The notes: generated from the sequence alone by a model not told the origin. DNA of 64,000 bases from Rhodobacterales bacterium HKCCE4037 (GCA_015689645.1 WVSM01000010.1:1-64000); one strand, 5' to 3'; shown: positions 36,886 through 45,810, counted from the stretch's first letter. Made by a program: numbers and translations.

Positions 36886-37644
36886 TCAGACCTGCGCTTC
36901 GCCGAGATAGGCTTCACGCACCTTGGGATGTCCCTTGATGTTTTCCGGAGTGTCTTCCACGAGCGGCGTGCCCTGCGCCAGCACCGTGATCCGGTCGGCC
37001 AGCGAGAACACCACGTGCATGTCATGCTCGATGATCGCCATGGTGATGTTGCGCTTTTCCTTGATCTCCTTGAGGAGGTCGATGGTGTTGTTGGTGTCGG
37101 CGCGCGCCATGCCGGCCGTCGGCTCATCAAGCAGAAGAAGGCGGGGCTGCTGAACGAGGCACATCGCCATTTCCAATCGCCGCTTGTCGCCGCGTGACAG
37201 GGAACTGGCCTGCATGTTGCGTTTTTCGAGCATGTTGACCTCGGCCAGCATCTGCTCGGCCTCTTCGTTGAGAGACTTTTCGTTGCGCAGCTGGCTGATG
37301 GCGTGCAGGGCAAACGACCCGTCGCGCCGTGCGAGGATCGGGATCACCATGTTCTCCATCACCGTCAGATCGCCGAAGATCTCGGGCGTCTGGAACACGC
37401 GGCTGATGCCCATCTGGTTGATCTCGTGCGGCTTGCGGCCGAGGACCGGCTTGTTTTCGAACATCACCGTTCCCGTATCGGGGATCAGCTTGCCGACGAG
37501 CACGTTCAGCAGGGTCGACTTGCCCGCCCCGTTCGGGCCGATGATCGCGTGGCAGGAGCCTTCCTGCACGTCGAGGTTCACATCCCCCAGCGCCTGCAAT
37601 CCGCCGAACCGCTTGTTGATGTTCTTGACTTCGAGAATTCCCAT
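36886..37644 (-). CDS. livG: Branched-chain amino-acid-type ABC transporter ATPase (LivG-like)
   Basis: The product is 252 aa with Walker A GPNGAGKST and Walker B LLLLDEPTAGMA. The ABC signature reads LSRGDKRRLEMAM, where most LivG proteins have LSxGQxRxLEIA. The remaining motifs are intact, so the protein is probably active. It is flanked by livM and livF with gaps of 12 and 14 bp, consistent with one operon. Confidence 0.92.
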   Translation of the reverse strand: MGILEVKNINKRFGGLQALGDVNLDVQEGSCHAIIGPNGAGKSTLLNVLVGKLIPDTGTVMFENKPVLGRKPHEINQMGISRVFQTPEIFGDLTVMENMVIPILARRDGSFALHAISQLRNEKSLNEEAEQMLAEVNMLEKRNMQASSLSRGDKRRLEMAMCLVQQPRLLLLDEPTAGMARADTNNTIDLLKEIKEKRNITMAIIEHDMHVVFSLADRITVLAQGTPLVEDTPENIKGHPKVREAYLGEAQV

Positions 37645-37656
37645 TGTCGTGCTTCC

Positions 37657-38871
37657 TTACTCGCCGGGGCCGGGTTGAGCGGCGGAGTCCGCTTTCACGG
37701 AGTCGGACGACTTGTTCTTCCGGGTGAACAGCCCACCGATCCTCTTGCCGCCTTCCACGATGCCGCCGGGCAGGAAGCAGACGACGATCACGAACACCAG
37801 ACCCAGGGTCAGGTGCCAGCCGGAGCCGACGAAGGGGTAGATGATGTTGACGAGGAAGTTCTCCAGCCCGTCGGGCAGGGCCTCGAACCAGTTGTGCAGA
37901 ACCGTCGAGTTGATGGTCGACACGATGGCCTCGAGATAGGTGATGACACCGGCGCCGAGGATCGGGCCGATCAGGGTACCGACCCCGCCGAGGATGGTCA
38001 TCAGAACGACCTCGCCCGACGCGGTCCAGAGCATCCGTTCCGCACCTGCCAGTGGGTCCATCGAGACCAGCAGACCACCGGCCAGACCTGCGAACATGCC
38101 GGAAATCACGAAGGCGGCCAGCGTGTAGGGCCGCGCGTTCAGGCCGGTATAGCTCATCCGGCTCTGGTTCGATTTCACGGCGCGCAGCATCAGGCCGAAG
38201 GGCGACCGGAACAGGCGGATGGTGAAATAGAACGCACAGGCGAAGACGAAAGCCGCGAAGTAGTAGCCGACCGAGAAGGTGAAGGACCACGCGCCGACGT
38301 CGAGGGTTGTTGCCGCGTTCATCGGCAGACCGAAGAGGTTCGGCACGGGGATGTTGCCCTGCGCCGTCTGCTGCACGCCGAGGATCCGCGGATCGTCCAG
38401 CGACAATTGCAGACCGGTCTCGCCGCCGGTGATCGGCGTCAGAACCGAATAGGCGAGGCTGTAGCACATCTGCGCGAAGGCGAGCGTCAGGATCGAGAAG
38501 TAGATGCCCGACCGCCGCAAGGAGATATAGCCGATCAGCAGCGAGAACAGGCCCGCGACAAGTGTCGAGATGATCAGCGCCGGGATGACGTTCATCGTCA
38601 GCAGCTTGAACATCCACACGCCCGCGTAGGAGCCGACCCCGAGGAAGGCCGCGTGGCCGAACGAGAGGTAGCCGGTCAGACCGAACAGGATGTTGAAGCC
38701 CACCGCGAACAGTCCGAAGATCACCAGACGCTGCATCATGTCGGGATAGCCCGCGTTGAATTGCGCCAGGCCGGAGCCTTCCGGGAACGGGTTGAGGAGG
38801 AACGGGGCGAACAGCAGCAGCGCCAGTACGATGATGTAGAGGCGTGCGTCTTTGGCGTTGAGACCGAACAT
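37657..38871 (-). CDS. livM: Branched-chain amino-acid-type ABC transporter permease (LivM-like)
   Basis: The product is 404 aa with about ten membrane segments. The conserved permease block [15 protein letters not shown] appears as GHAAFLGVG here, and [15 protein letters not shown] and [15 protein letters not shown] are typical of LivM. A charged C-terminal tail follows the last helix. It forms the transmembrane channel with LivH, 4 bp away. Confidence 0.93.
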   Translation of the reverse strand: MFGLNAKDARLYIIVLALLLFAPFLLNPFPEGSGLAQFNAGYPDMMQRLVIFGLFAVGFNILFGLTGYLSFGHAAFLGVGSYAGVWMFKLLTMNVIPALIISTLVAGLFSLLIGYISLRRSGIYFSILTLAFAQMCYSLAYSVLTPITGGETGLQLSLDDPRILGVQQTAQGNIPVPNLFGLPMNAATTLDVGAWSFTFSVGYYFAAFVFACAFYFTIRLFRSPFGLMLRAVKSNQSRMSYTGLNARPYTLAAFVISGMFAGLAGGLLVSMDPLAGAERMLWTASGEVVLMTILGGVGTLIGPILGAGVITYLEAIVSTINSTVLHNWFEALPDGLENFLVNIIYPFVGSGWHLTLGLVFVIVVCFLPGGIVEGGKRIGGLFTRKNKSSDSVKADSAAQPGPGE

Positions 38872-38875
38872 GGTC

Positions 38876-39907
38876 TTATTCCTCCATCACGCCCTTGCGG
38901 CCCATCAGGCCACGCGGACGGGTCAGCAGAATGACGATTGCGACGAGGTAGATGACCACCTGGTTGATGCCGGGGATCAACTCGATGATCCAGGTCATCG
39001 ACGCGAAGCTCTGCAGGATACCCAGTAGGAACCCTGCGGCGACGGCCCCGGGGAGCGAGCCCATGCCGCCGACCACGACCACCACGAAACTCAGCACAAG
39101 GAAGTCCATCCCCATGTGATAGTTGGGCGACAGGATCGGCGTGTACATCACGCCCGCAAGGCCCGCGACGATCGCGGCGATGGCGAACATGGTCACGAAG
39201 CGCTTGTCGATGTCGATGCCCAGAAGGCCCACCGTCTCGCGATCGGCCATGCCGGCGCGAACGACCATCCCGAAGGTGGTGAATTGCAGGAAGGCAAAGA
39301 CGAGGCCGATGATGACGGCGGCGAAGAAGAAGTAAACCAGGCGCCAGTAGGGGTACATGATCGCAAAGGCGTCGAACCCGAGGATCCGGCCCACGTCGAA
39401 CGAGCCGACGAAGGCATCCGGGGCGGGGGTGGGGATCGGGTTCGCACCGTAGAACGCCTTGATGATCTCCTGCAGGACGATGGCGAGGCCGAAGGTGACA
39501 AGGATCTGGTCGGCGTGGGGACGCTTGTAGAAGAAGCGGATCAGGCCCCGCTCCATCGCCACACCGATCAGCGCCATGACGGGGATGGCGACCACGACCG
39601 AGATCGGGACAGACCAGTCGATCAGGAAGTTGCCGAAGCTTTCTCCGAACCAATGCACCACGTAGGGCGTATCGACCATCATGACGTTGCCGAGGAAGTC
39701 GGTGCGCGTCGGATCCTCGACCTCGAACGAGATGCCGAGCAGCATGTTCAACGTGACGGCGATGAAGGCGCCCATCATGAACAGCGCGCCATGGGCGAAG
39801 TTCACGACGCCAAGCGTGCCGAAGATGAGCGTCAGGCCAAGCGCGATCAGCGCATAGGCCGAGCCCTTGTCCAATCCGTTCAGCAACTGAAGGATAATCG
39901 ATTCCAT
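38876..39907 (-). CDS. livH: Branched-chain amino-acid-type ABC transporter permease (LivH-like)
   Basis: The product is 343 aa, longer than the 290-310 aa typical of LivH because of an insert after the second helix (about 55-90, [15 protein letters not shown] region). The N-terminal [22 protein letters not shown] and [14 protein letters not shown] are hallmark LivH sequences, and [18 protein letters not shown] is the C-terminal permease motif. A hairpin in the 105-bp gap before it (39967-39987) probably lowers permease expression relative to the binding protein. Confidence 0.93.
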   Translation of the reverse strand: MESIILQLLNGLDKGSAYALIALGLTLIFGTLGVVNFAHGALFMMGAFIAVTLNMLLGISFEVEDPTRTDFLGNVMMVDTPYVVHWFGESFGNFLIDWSVPISVVVAIPVMALIGVAMERGLIRFFYKRPHADQILVTFGLAIVLQEIIKAFYGANPIPTPAPDAFVGSFDVGRILGFDAFAIMYPYWRLVYFFFAAVIIGLVFAFLQFTTFGMVVRAGMADRETVGLLGIDIDKRFVTMFAIAAIVAGLAGVMYTPILSPNYHMGMDFLVLSFVVVVVGGMGSLPGAVAAGFLLGILQSFASMTWIIELIPGINQVVIYLVAIVILLTRPRGLMGRKGVMEE

Positions 39908-39966
39908 TGTCCCTGGATCCCCAAATTGGATGTCAGGCGCGCAGCGCCCGCATCATCAATGGTGAG

Positions 39967-39987
39967 CCGGGCGCACGAGGCGCCCGG
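39967..39987 (-). promoter_or_regulatory. Intra-operon hairpin between binding protein and LivH
   Basis: CCGGGCGC-ACGAG-GCGCCCGG is an 8-bp perfect stem with no T-run. It lies between the binding-protein stop and the livH start. Such hairpins often protect the upstream mRNA segment or cause partial termination so that binding protein exceeds permease. Confidence 0.55.
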
Positions 39988-40012
39988 ATCGAAGCTGTTG
40001 CAAGGGGCAGGC

Positions 40013-41371
40013 TTACGCGCCCGGGTTGCAGGTGCCGAGTGCGCCGCCCTGGAAGTCGGGGTGATCGACCGGATAGGTGACCGTCTCGCGCGGGGTGATT
40101 TCCACGATTTCGAGAAGGTCGTACTCGCTTTCCGGGTTCTCCTTGCCCCGCACGACCAGCACGTCCTTGAAGCACTGGTGATCGTCGGCACGGTAAAGCG
40201 TCGGGCCGTTGCCCAGGCCGTCGAACTCGAAGCCTTCGAGGGCCTCGACCACGCCGCAGGGGTTGAACGTGCCCGCGCGGGTGACGGCGTCGGCATAAAG
40301 CAGCGTCTGCACGTAGCAGGTGTGCGCTGCCTGGGACGGCGGGAAGCCGTATTCCTGGCCGAAGGACCGCACGAAGGCCTGGCTGCCTTCGTCCTGCAGC
40401 GACCAGTGCCAGTTGGTCGACCCGAAGATGCCCTTGATCGCGTCGCCTGCACCACGCGCCATCAGGCGCGAGAACAGCGGAACGATGATCTCGAACTGCT
40501 TGCCGTTGACCTGAAGGTCACGCAGGCCGAACTGAACGGCCTGGGTCAGCGAGTTGACCATGTCTCCGCCGTAGTGGTTCAGGATCAGCACGTCCGCGCC
40601 CGAGTTCGCGACCGGCGTCAGGTAGGACGAGAAGTCGCCCGCACCCACCGGGGTCAGCACCGTGTTCACGGTCTCCCAGCCGAGCGCCTCGGTATAGGTG
40701 CGCATGGAGCCTTCCTGCGACCAGCCCCAGGTGTAGTCGGCGGTCAGGTGGTAGGCCTTGCGGTCCGAGCCGTAGTTCGCCTCGAGGATCGGGGCGAGGG
40801 CACGACCCGACATCTCGGTGTTGAAGAAGTGGCGGAAGCCATTGGCCCGGCGGTCCTTGCCGGTGGTGTCGTTGGAGTGGGTCAGACCGGCCATGAAGAT
40901 CACGCCGGCATCCTGGCAAAGGCCCTGAACGGCGATGGCGACGCCCGAGGACGATCCGCCGGTGATCATGATCGCACCGTCACGCTCGATCATCGAGCGG
41001 GCCGAGGCCCGTGCGGCGTCGGAGTTGGTCTGCGTATCACCGGTCACGAACTCGACGCGGCGGCCAAGAATGCCGGTGCCGTCTAGGTTGCGCTCGGAGA
41101 ACGTGTTCATCATGCCGCCGTCGCCTTCACCGTTGAGGTGCTTGACCGCCAGCTGGTAGGCGCGCAGCTCGTCCGCGCCCTCGTCGGCATAAGCGCCGGT
41201 CTGCGGAACGTTGAAGCCGAGCGTGACCGTGCTGTCGCCGGGGGCGTTGGTGAAGCCGGTGTGGGCATCGGCCCAGACCGCACCCGTGAACAGTGTCGGT
41301 GTCGCTAGTGCGGCACCAGTCGCCACGCCAGCCTTCATGACCCCGCGACGCGAGAAAGTCTTGAAACTCAT
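40013..41371 (-). CDS. HAAT-family ABC transporter substrate-binding protein
   Basis: The product is 452 aa. The N-terminus has a twin-arginine-type signal (FSRRGVMKAGVATGAALA), suggesting Tat export, with mature protein beginning around residue 35-38. The type I periplasmic-binding fold starts with STVTLGFNVPQTGAYADEG and continues with the ligand-site region MITGGSSSGVAIAVQGLC. The start MSFKTF follows GGGAGGA at 5 bp. It is the first gene of the liv-type operon. The ligand is unknown; an amino acid or small amide is expected from the family. Confidence 0.92.
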   Translation of the reverse strand: MSFKTFSRRGVMKAGVATGAALATPTLFTGAVWADAHTGFTNAPGDSTVTLGFNVPQTGAYADEGADELRAYQLAVKHLNGEGDGGMMNTFSERNLDGTGILGRRVEFVTGDTQTNSDAARASARSMIERDGAIMITGGSSSGVAIAVQGLCQDAGVIFMAGLTHSNDTTGKDRRANGFRHFFNTEMSGRALAPILEANYGSDRKAYHLTADYTWGWSQEGSMRTYTEALGWETVNTVLTPVGAGDFSSYLTPVANSGADVLILNHYGGDMVNSLTQAVQFGLRDLQVNGKQFEIIVPLFSRLMARGAGDAIKGIFGSTNWHWSLQDEGSQAFVRSFGQEYGFPPSQAAHTCYVQTLLYADAVTRAGTFNPCGVVEALEGFEFDGLGNGPTLYRADDHQCFKDVLVVRGKENPESEYDLLEIVEITPRETVTYPVDHPDFQGGALGTCNPGA

Positions 41372-41780
41372 GTATTCCTCCCATGGTTCAAGTGACCGCG
41401 CATCCTCCCGCGTGGTCACTCACCAAAACCATGGCTGACGAAACAATCATAATCCATTGCGCACACTGAGTGAAATATCGTTTTGTAATATTTTTTACTG
41501 AAGTGCCGACGATCAAGTAAATTCAGCGGTCTTTCAGTATTTTAGGTCGTGTCCTATGCGTCCGTCCCCGGAAGTATCACCTACCCGTCGCGCGATGTCA
41601 TGGTGGCCCCACTTGGTCGCGTTCGTCGCGCAGCAGATCGGTTGATGGCCTGCCAGAGCCTGCGCTCCAAGACTCCCACCCCGTCAGCGCGCGCGCCGGT
41701 GCAGTCAATTCTTGGGGCGATCGGGGACATAGCGCTGTAATGCGTTCCAGCGTGCCGTTCTTCAAGTCTCGAGGGGATTT
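41372..41780. other. Promoter region of the binding-protein operon and spacer to tRNA-Asn
   Basis: No credible gene is seen. Positions 41440-41545 are notably AT-rich and contain an AAATAT/ATATTT inverted repeat at 41473-41493, which would suit a promoter for the transporter operon on the minus strand. The part nearer tRNA-Asn shows nothing recognisable. Confidence 0.5.
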
Positions 41781-41855
41781 TGGCTCCGGCGGTAGGGATC
41801 GAACCTACGACCAATTGATTAACAGTCAACTGCTCTACCGCTGAGCTACGCCGGA
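41781..41855 (-). tRNA. tRNA-Asn (anticodon GTT)
   Basis: The minus strand folds as a standard cloverleaf: acceptor TCCGGCG pairing with CGCCGGA, D-arm with AGCTCAGCGGTAGAGC, anticodon loop CTGTTAA with GTT, and T-arm GTAGGTTCGATCCCTAC. Discriminator G and an encoded CCA are included. The 5' end is at 41855. Confidence 0.97.
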
Positions 41856-41915
41856 ACTGGAGGCGCATATAGCAAGGCGATTCCGGGGCGTCCAGTAGGA
41901 CAAACCGGAAAAATT

Positions 41916-42800
41916 TCATGCGAGCGCAAAAGCGGTGTGTTCGGTGATCGGGCCGTCGCCACGGATGTGGCCACGCTCGGACAGATCAATGAGATGGGCA
42001 AGTACGTTGCGGGCCGCGGCGGGAAGAAGCGCAGGGGCCACGTCGGTGTAGATCTGGCGCGCAAGCTGATCGGCCGTGGCCGGAGCGCGATCCCGAAGTG
42101 CCTTCAGGATCTGGGCCTCGCGGCCCTTCCGATGGCTGATCAACTCGGCACAGCGGTGTGCGGGGTCGTGCAAAGGGTCACCATGACCAGGGTAGAACAC
42201 GTATTTGTCTTCCAGCGATCCAAGCCGTGCAACCGACGCCATGAAGGCCGTCATGTCACCATCGGGTGGAGAGACCAGCGAGGTAGACCAGCCCATGACG
42301 AGGTCACCCGAGAACAGCGCATCGTCCCAGGCGAAACTCAGGTGGTTCGCCATATGCCCCGGTGTCTCCAGCACCTCGATCCGGCCCCATGGTCCAACGA
42401 GAGTGTCGCCATCGGCAACGGCTTCGTGCGGCGAGAAAGCCGCGTCGACCCCTTCGCCACCGCCGATCAGGCCAGACGCCGCCAGGTCTTGCATCACCGG
42501 CCGGCGTCCCCAATCGGAGGGGCCAGCGGCATGAACGATCGCGCCCGTCGCGTCGGACAAGCGTGCGGCAAGCGGCGAGTGGTCCAGGTGCGAATGTGTC
42601 ACGAGGATCCTCGTGATCCGCTCGCCGGGCGCGAGAGCATCGAGAATAGCCGAAAGATGTGCAGCTTGAGCGGGGCCGGGGTCGATCACGACGACCTCGC
42701 CGTCACCCAACAGATAAGTCTGCGTTCCGGTGAAGGTCATCGGCGACGGGTTCGGGGCGGTTATCCGGCGCAGACCCGGTCGCAAGAGATCTAACCTCAT
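41916..42800 (-). CDS. MBL-fold metallohydrolase (LACTB2-like)
   Basis: The product is 294 aa. The metal-binding signature THSHLDHSP is intact, with later ligands in ETPGHMANH, FSGDLVMGW and YPGHGDP. The C-terminal segment (about 225-294) resembles the winged-helix tail of LACTB2-like proteins, some of which are endoribonucleases, while others hydrolyse thioesters. The substrate is not evident. It is divergent from the EnvZ-like kinase gene. Confidence 0.87.
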   Translation of the reverse strand: MRLDLLRPGLRRITAPNPSPMTFTGTQTYLLGDGEVVVIDPGPAQAAHLSAILDALAPGERITRILVTHSHLDHSPLAARLSDATGAIVHAAGPSDWGRRPVMQDLAASGLIGGGEGVDAAFSPHEAVADGDTLVGPWGRIEVLETPGHMANHLSFAWDDALFSGDLVMGWSTSLVSPPDGDMTAFMASVARLGSLEDKYVFYPGHGDPLHDPAHRCAELISHRKGREAQILKALRDRAPATADQLARQIYTDVAPALLPAAARNVLAHLIDLSERGHIRGDGPITEHTAFALA

Positions 42801-42902
42801 TCCATGCCTCCGGACGATTCGGTGCGCCGGGACGGGGGCGGCGACCGCCAGCGCGTTTCGTCAAACCTGTCTCATCCCCAACGAACCGTCTATAGCGGTT
42901 CC

Positions 42903-44210
42903 ATGAGCGTGGAACACTGGATCAAGCGATTCCTGCCCCGCGGCCTGTACGGGCGTGCGGCGCTGATCCTGATCGTGCCGGTCGTGACGATACAGCTTGT
43001 CGTCAGTTCCGTGTTCCTGCAGCGCCATTTCGAAGATGTCGCCGAACAATTGTCGACCGCGCTGAGCCTCGATCTCAACCTCATCTTGCGGACCTGGGAT
43101 ACAGAAGGCGAGGCGGCCGCGCGGGAAATGGCGGACGCCCTGTCGATCAGGATCGGCGCGCCGCGGTTCGACGGCGGGGTCAGCCGTTATTTCTATGATA
43201 TCTCGGGCATCACGGTTGTCGATGTGCTCGAGTCCTCGATACCCGGGCTGGTTGGGATAGACCTGCGCAGCAACCAGAGCCAGGTACAGCTGCTCGTCGA
43301 CCGGGGGCAGGGCGCGCCGGTCGCCTTCACGACGGCCCGCCGCCGCGCCTCATCCCCCGCGCCGCACCAGCTCCTCGTGATCATGGTGGCGACCGGCATC
43401 CTGATGACGATGGTGGCCTACCTCTTCCTGCGAAACCAATTGCGGCCGATCCGGCGGCTCGCAGGCGCGGCGGAGGCTTTCGGCAAGGGCCGTTCCGTCG
43501 ATTACCATCCGTCCGGAGCGACCGAAGTCCGATCTGCCGGCCATGCCTTTCTGGACATGCGCGCCCGCATCGAGGGCCATATGGAGCAGCGCACACTGAT
43601 GCTGTCGGGTGTCAGTCACGATCTGCGGACCCCCCTGACGCGGATGCGCCTGGCTCTTGGGATGATGGACGACGGACCGGAGCGTGACGAGTTGACCGGC
43701 GACGTCGAAGAGATGGAGGCGCTCCTCAACACGTTTCTCGATTTCGTGCGGGGCGAGGCGCTGGACGACCCCGAACTTTGCGACATCGTCCGTCTGGCCA
43801 CCCAAGTGGTCGAGAAGTCACGACGCGGCGGACGCACAGTGACGTTCGATCCGCCCAAAATGTCCGAGCCGGTTCTGGTGCGACCCATGGCGATCAAGAG
43901 GGCCCTGGTCAACCTGGCCTCGAACGCGCTTCGATACGGCAATACGGCCAGGGTGAGCGTAGTTTTCGAGGATCGGTCCCTTCGACTTTCGGTGGAAGAT
44001 GACGGGCCGGGAATTCCCGCCGCACGCCGGGCGGAGGCCCTGCGCCCTTTCATCCGGTTGGACGAGGCCCGCAACCAGAACAAGGGCTCCGGTGTCGGGC
44101 TTGGGCTTGCCATCGCGGACGACATCGCACGCCGTCATGGTGGGACCCTGACGTTGGGCGACAGTGCCGCCTTGGGGGGGCTCAAAGCCGAAATCAGCCT
44201 TCCGCGGTAA
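42903..44210 (+). CDS. EnvZ-like sensor histidine kinase
   Basis: The product is 435 aa. Membrane helices (about 18-40 and 157-177) flank a periplasmic sensor domain of about 115 residues. A HAMP domain follows, then the phosphoacceptor block SGVSHDLRTPLTRMRLAL (His239) and the ATPase domain with NLASNALRYGN, EDDGPGIP and GVGLGLAIADDIA. This is the EnvZ type. No response regulator gene adjoins it, so its partner must be encoded elsewhere. The start MSVEHW was chosen by family N-terminus. Its last 17 bp overlap the convergent 70-aa ORF. Confidence 0.9.
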   Translation: MSVEHWIKRFLPRGLYGRAALILIVPVVTIQLVVSSVFLQRHFEDVAEQLSTALSLDLNLILRTWDTEGEAAAREMADALSIRIGAPRFDGGVSRYFYDISGITVVDVLESSIPGLVGIDLRSNQSQVQLLVDRGQGAPVAFTTARRRASSPAPHQLLVIMVATGILMTMVAYLFLRNQLRPIRRLAGAAEAFGKGRSVDYHPSGATEVRSAGHAFLDMRARIEGHMEQRTLMLSGVSHDLRTPLTRMRLALGMMDDGPERDELTGDVEEMEALLNTFLDFVRGEALDDPELCDIVRLATQVVEKSRRGGRTVTFDPPKMSEPVLVRPMAIKRALVNLASNALRYGNTARVSVVFEDRSLRLSVEDDGPGIPAARRAEALRPFIRLDEARNQNKGSGVGLGLAIADDIARRHGGTLTLGDSAALGGLKAEISLPR

Positions 44211-44406
44211 GCGGCGACGGCCCGGAACGTTTGCTGTCGTCAGACTGGCGCTGCAACAAGGCGCGGGTCGCGGCATTGGCCAGCTTCTCGTGGGCATCGG
44301 CCCGTGCCCGCCGTAGATCGCCGCCGAAACATTCCGCCCCGGCGCGGTCGATGGCGCCTGCGGAGGCCTGGTCGATCATGAAAAGCAAAAGTCTTAATCG
44401 GTTCAT
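44194..44406 (-). CDS. Small protein of unknown function (70 aa)
   Basis: The product is 70 aa, with a short hydrophobic start (MNRLRLLLFMI), then a charged helical-looking middle with RARADAHEKLANAATRALLQRQ. No family was recognised. GAGGAGGG lies about 7 nt upstream of the ATG, one of the strongest Shine-Dalgarno sites in the window, and it sits in a perfect hairpin (44412-44431). The gene overlaps the end of the kinase gene tail to tail by 17 bp. Confidence 0.55.
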   Translation of the reverse strand: MNRLRLLLFMIDQASAGAIDRAGAECFGGDLRRARADAHEKLANAATRALLQRQSDDSKRSGPSPLTAEG

Positions 44407-44411
44407 CTTGC

Positions 44412-44431
44412 ACCCTCCTCATTTGGAGGGT
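44412..44431 (-). promoter_or_regulatory. Hairpin that would sequester the ribosome-binding site of the 70-aa ORF
   Basis: ACCCTCC and GGAGGGT form a perfect 7-bp stem with a 6-nt loop. On the minus strand the 3' arm is the Shine-Dalgarno of the ATG at 44406. Translation would need this stem to open. Confidence 0.55.
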
Positions 44432-44590
44432 CGCACGACTCCCACCTATCCGGTGAAGAATCGGCGTCCAGCCCGGTCCTTGTTGCAGACAGCGAGCCAT
44501 TTCGGAGGCGGCTGGTCTTTTGCGCGACGGGATGCGCGCGAACCGTGCAGTGTTCCGGCGACCCGTTCGCTGCCACCAGATTAAAAATTA

Positions 44591-44603
44591 TGTAATGATT
44601 ACA
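44591..44603. promoter_or_regulatory. 13-bp palindrome TGTAATGATTACA
   Basis: The sequence is a perfect dyad around one central base, inside the most AT-rich patch of the region. It lies about 185 bp upstream of the 70-aa ORF on the minus strand and is otherwise unassigned. An operator or promoter role is inferred. Confidence 0.35.
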
Positions 44604-44684
44604 ATGGGCCGCTTTTTAGTCGGCGGAACGCTTTGACACTGTGACGGGGTATTTTTTGCCACCAGATTTTTCAATGCAGGCATG

Positions 44685-44710
44685 AAAAAACCGCCACAGA
44701 GGCGGTTTTT
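44685..44710. terminator. Bidirectional rho-independent terminator
   Basis: AAAAAACCGCC-ACAGA-GGCGGTTTTT has a 5-bp GC core extended by A-T pairs and T-runs in both directions. On the minus strand it lies just past the stop of the ORF at 44735. Confidence 0.85.
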
Positions 44711-44734
44711 CTCGAGCATTAAGGGTCTGGAGGA

Positions 44735-45031
44735 TCAGGTCGCGGGGATGCCGGAGAAACAGGCGCGGCGGTAGAAGATGCTGCCAGCGCCCCTATCATC
44801 GATCACGGGCACTATCTGCGCCGCGGTAAGCCGCGCCTTCGCCAGCTTCGGACGGCAGTTCATCTCACCAGCGATCTCCATCAATGCTACGTGCGCATCG
44901 AGAAACCGTTCGATCTCGCCGCGTGACAGGAGGCGAACCGGACTGCCCTGCGCGTTCTTGATCGTGTGCATGTTCAAGAACGGGTTGCCGTTCTGGTCGC
45001 GGTGCCGGAGGAATTTTCGGACACCCCCCAC
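44735..45031 (-). pseudogene. 5'-truncated ORF, HTH-like C-terminal fragment
   Basis: The 98-aa frame ends in a region (about 30-90) that looks like a C-terminal helix-turn-helix segment: RLLSRGEIERFLDAHVALM, EIAGEMNCRPKLAKARL, then a short tail with IFYRR. It reminds me of C-terminal regions of transposition-related or TniQ-like proteins, with low confidence. A good terminator follows the stop, so the 3' end is genuine. The start has no ribosome-binding site and lies 20 bp from the divergent HNH gene, so the 5' part was probably lost. Confidence 0.45.
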
Positions 45032-45051
45032 GGCGCTATTGGTGAGGTGAC

Positions 45052-45810
45052 GTGATTACGCTCGAGACGCCCCAATCCTTCGTCACCCGCCAGGAATGCG
45101 ACAAGGTTGCATTCCAGAACGGTTTTCGCCGGTCGCATGGGGAAACCGGTGGCTGGCGGCGATACAGCTCCACAACGGCACAGGGCTCGATCTGGCTGGC
45201 GCATGACGCGGCTGGTGGATGGCTGCTTGCCCTCGACCATGGCGGGGTGATCGGGGAACTCGCCCACCATGCCGATCCGATCGAAGGGCCGGGGCTGGCG
45301 CGCTACGCTTTTTCGGCTCTCGGTGATCTCTACGCGCTGATGCCGCGTGTCTATCAGCTCGCGGCCAGCCTGCCCGATGCTCCGCTTGTGCAATTCCAAG
45401 CAATGGTGAAAGACCTACCTACGAGCACCGAGGCCGAAAGGTTGGTCATTCAGCGGATTGGGCAGGGCGTCTTTCGCTCCGGACTGCTCGAGTATTGGCA
45501 GGGCCGCTGTCCTCTGACGGGGATCTCGGACGCGCGTCTTCTTCGTGCGTGGCACATCATCCCGTGGAAAGACTGCACGAGCGACGCCGAACGCCTTGAC
45601 GTGCATAATGTGTTGCTACTCTCGGCACTCTGGGACGCCGCGTTCGACCGTGGGTTGATCAGCTTCGATGGAACTGGACGTCCACTTTTCTCGTCTAGCT
45701 TAGGCGAAGAGGCTCGTGTTGAGCTTCGCTGGAAAGTACCAATCGCCTTCACTTCCAGACACCGAGAATTTCTAGAATATTATCGAGAGCGTGTCTTTCA
45801 TGGCGCATAG
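45052..45810 (+). CDS. HNH endonuclease-domain protein
   Basis: The product is 252 aa. The C-terminal half (about 150-215) matches the HNH_2 type: CPLTGISDARLLRAWHIIPWKDC, then ERLDVHNVLLL and AAFDRGLISFDGTGR. His168 and Asn186 are in place. At the position where many relatives have a second His, this protein has Trp194 (SALWDAAFDRG), so nuclease activity is not certain. The N-terminal half is unrecognised. The start is GTG after GAGG. The 3' part is lower in GC and uses a rare TTA codon, signs of transfer. It may be a stand-alone restriction-type nuclease. Confidence 0.75.
   Translation: MITLETPQSFVTRQECDKVAFQNGFRRSHGETGGWRRYSSTTAQGSIWLAHDAAGGWLLALDHGGVIGELAHHADPIEGPGLARYAFSALGDLYALMPRVYQLAASLPDAPLVQFQAMVKDLPTSTEAERLVIQRIGQGVFRSGLLEYWQGRCPLTGISDARLLRAWHIIPWKDCTSDAERLDVHNVLLLSALWDAAFDRGLISFDGTGRPLFSSSLGEEARVELRWKVPIAFTSRHREFLEYYRERVFHGA

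Larger units (their letters stand above)
44407..44734. other. Spacer with promoter-like and terminator elements
   Basis: No gene is supported. It holds the hairpin over the 70-aa ORF's ribosome-binding site, an AT-rich patch with a 13-bp palindrome at 44591-44603, and a terminator at 44685-44710 that serves the ORF ending at 44735. Confidence 0.6.

Noticed and set aside
39116-41086. 656-codon open frame opposite livH and the binding protein
   Set aside because: It is antisense to two clear transporter genes and shows no domain.
41549-41740. 63-codon frame between the binding protein and tRNA-Asn
   Set aside because: No ribosome-binding site and no recognisable sequence; left as spacer.
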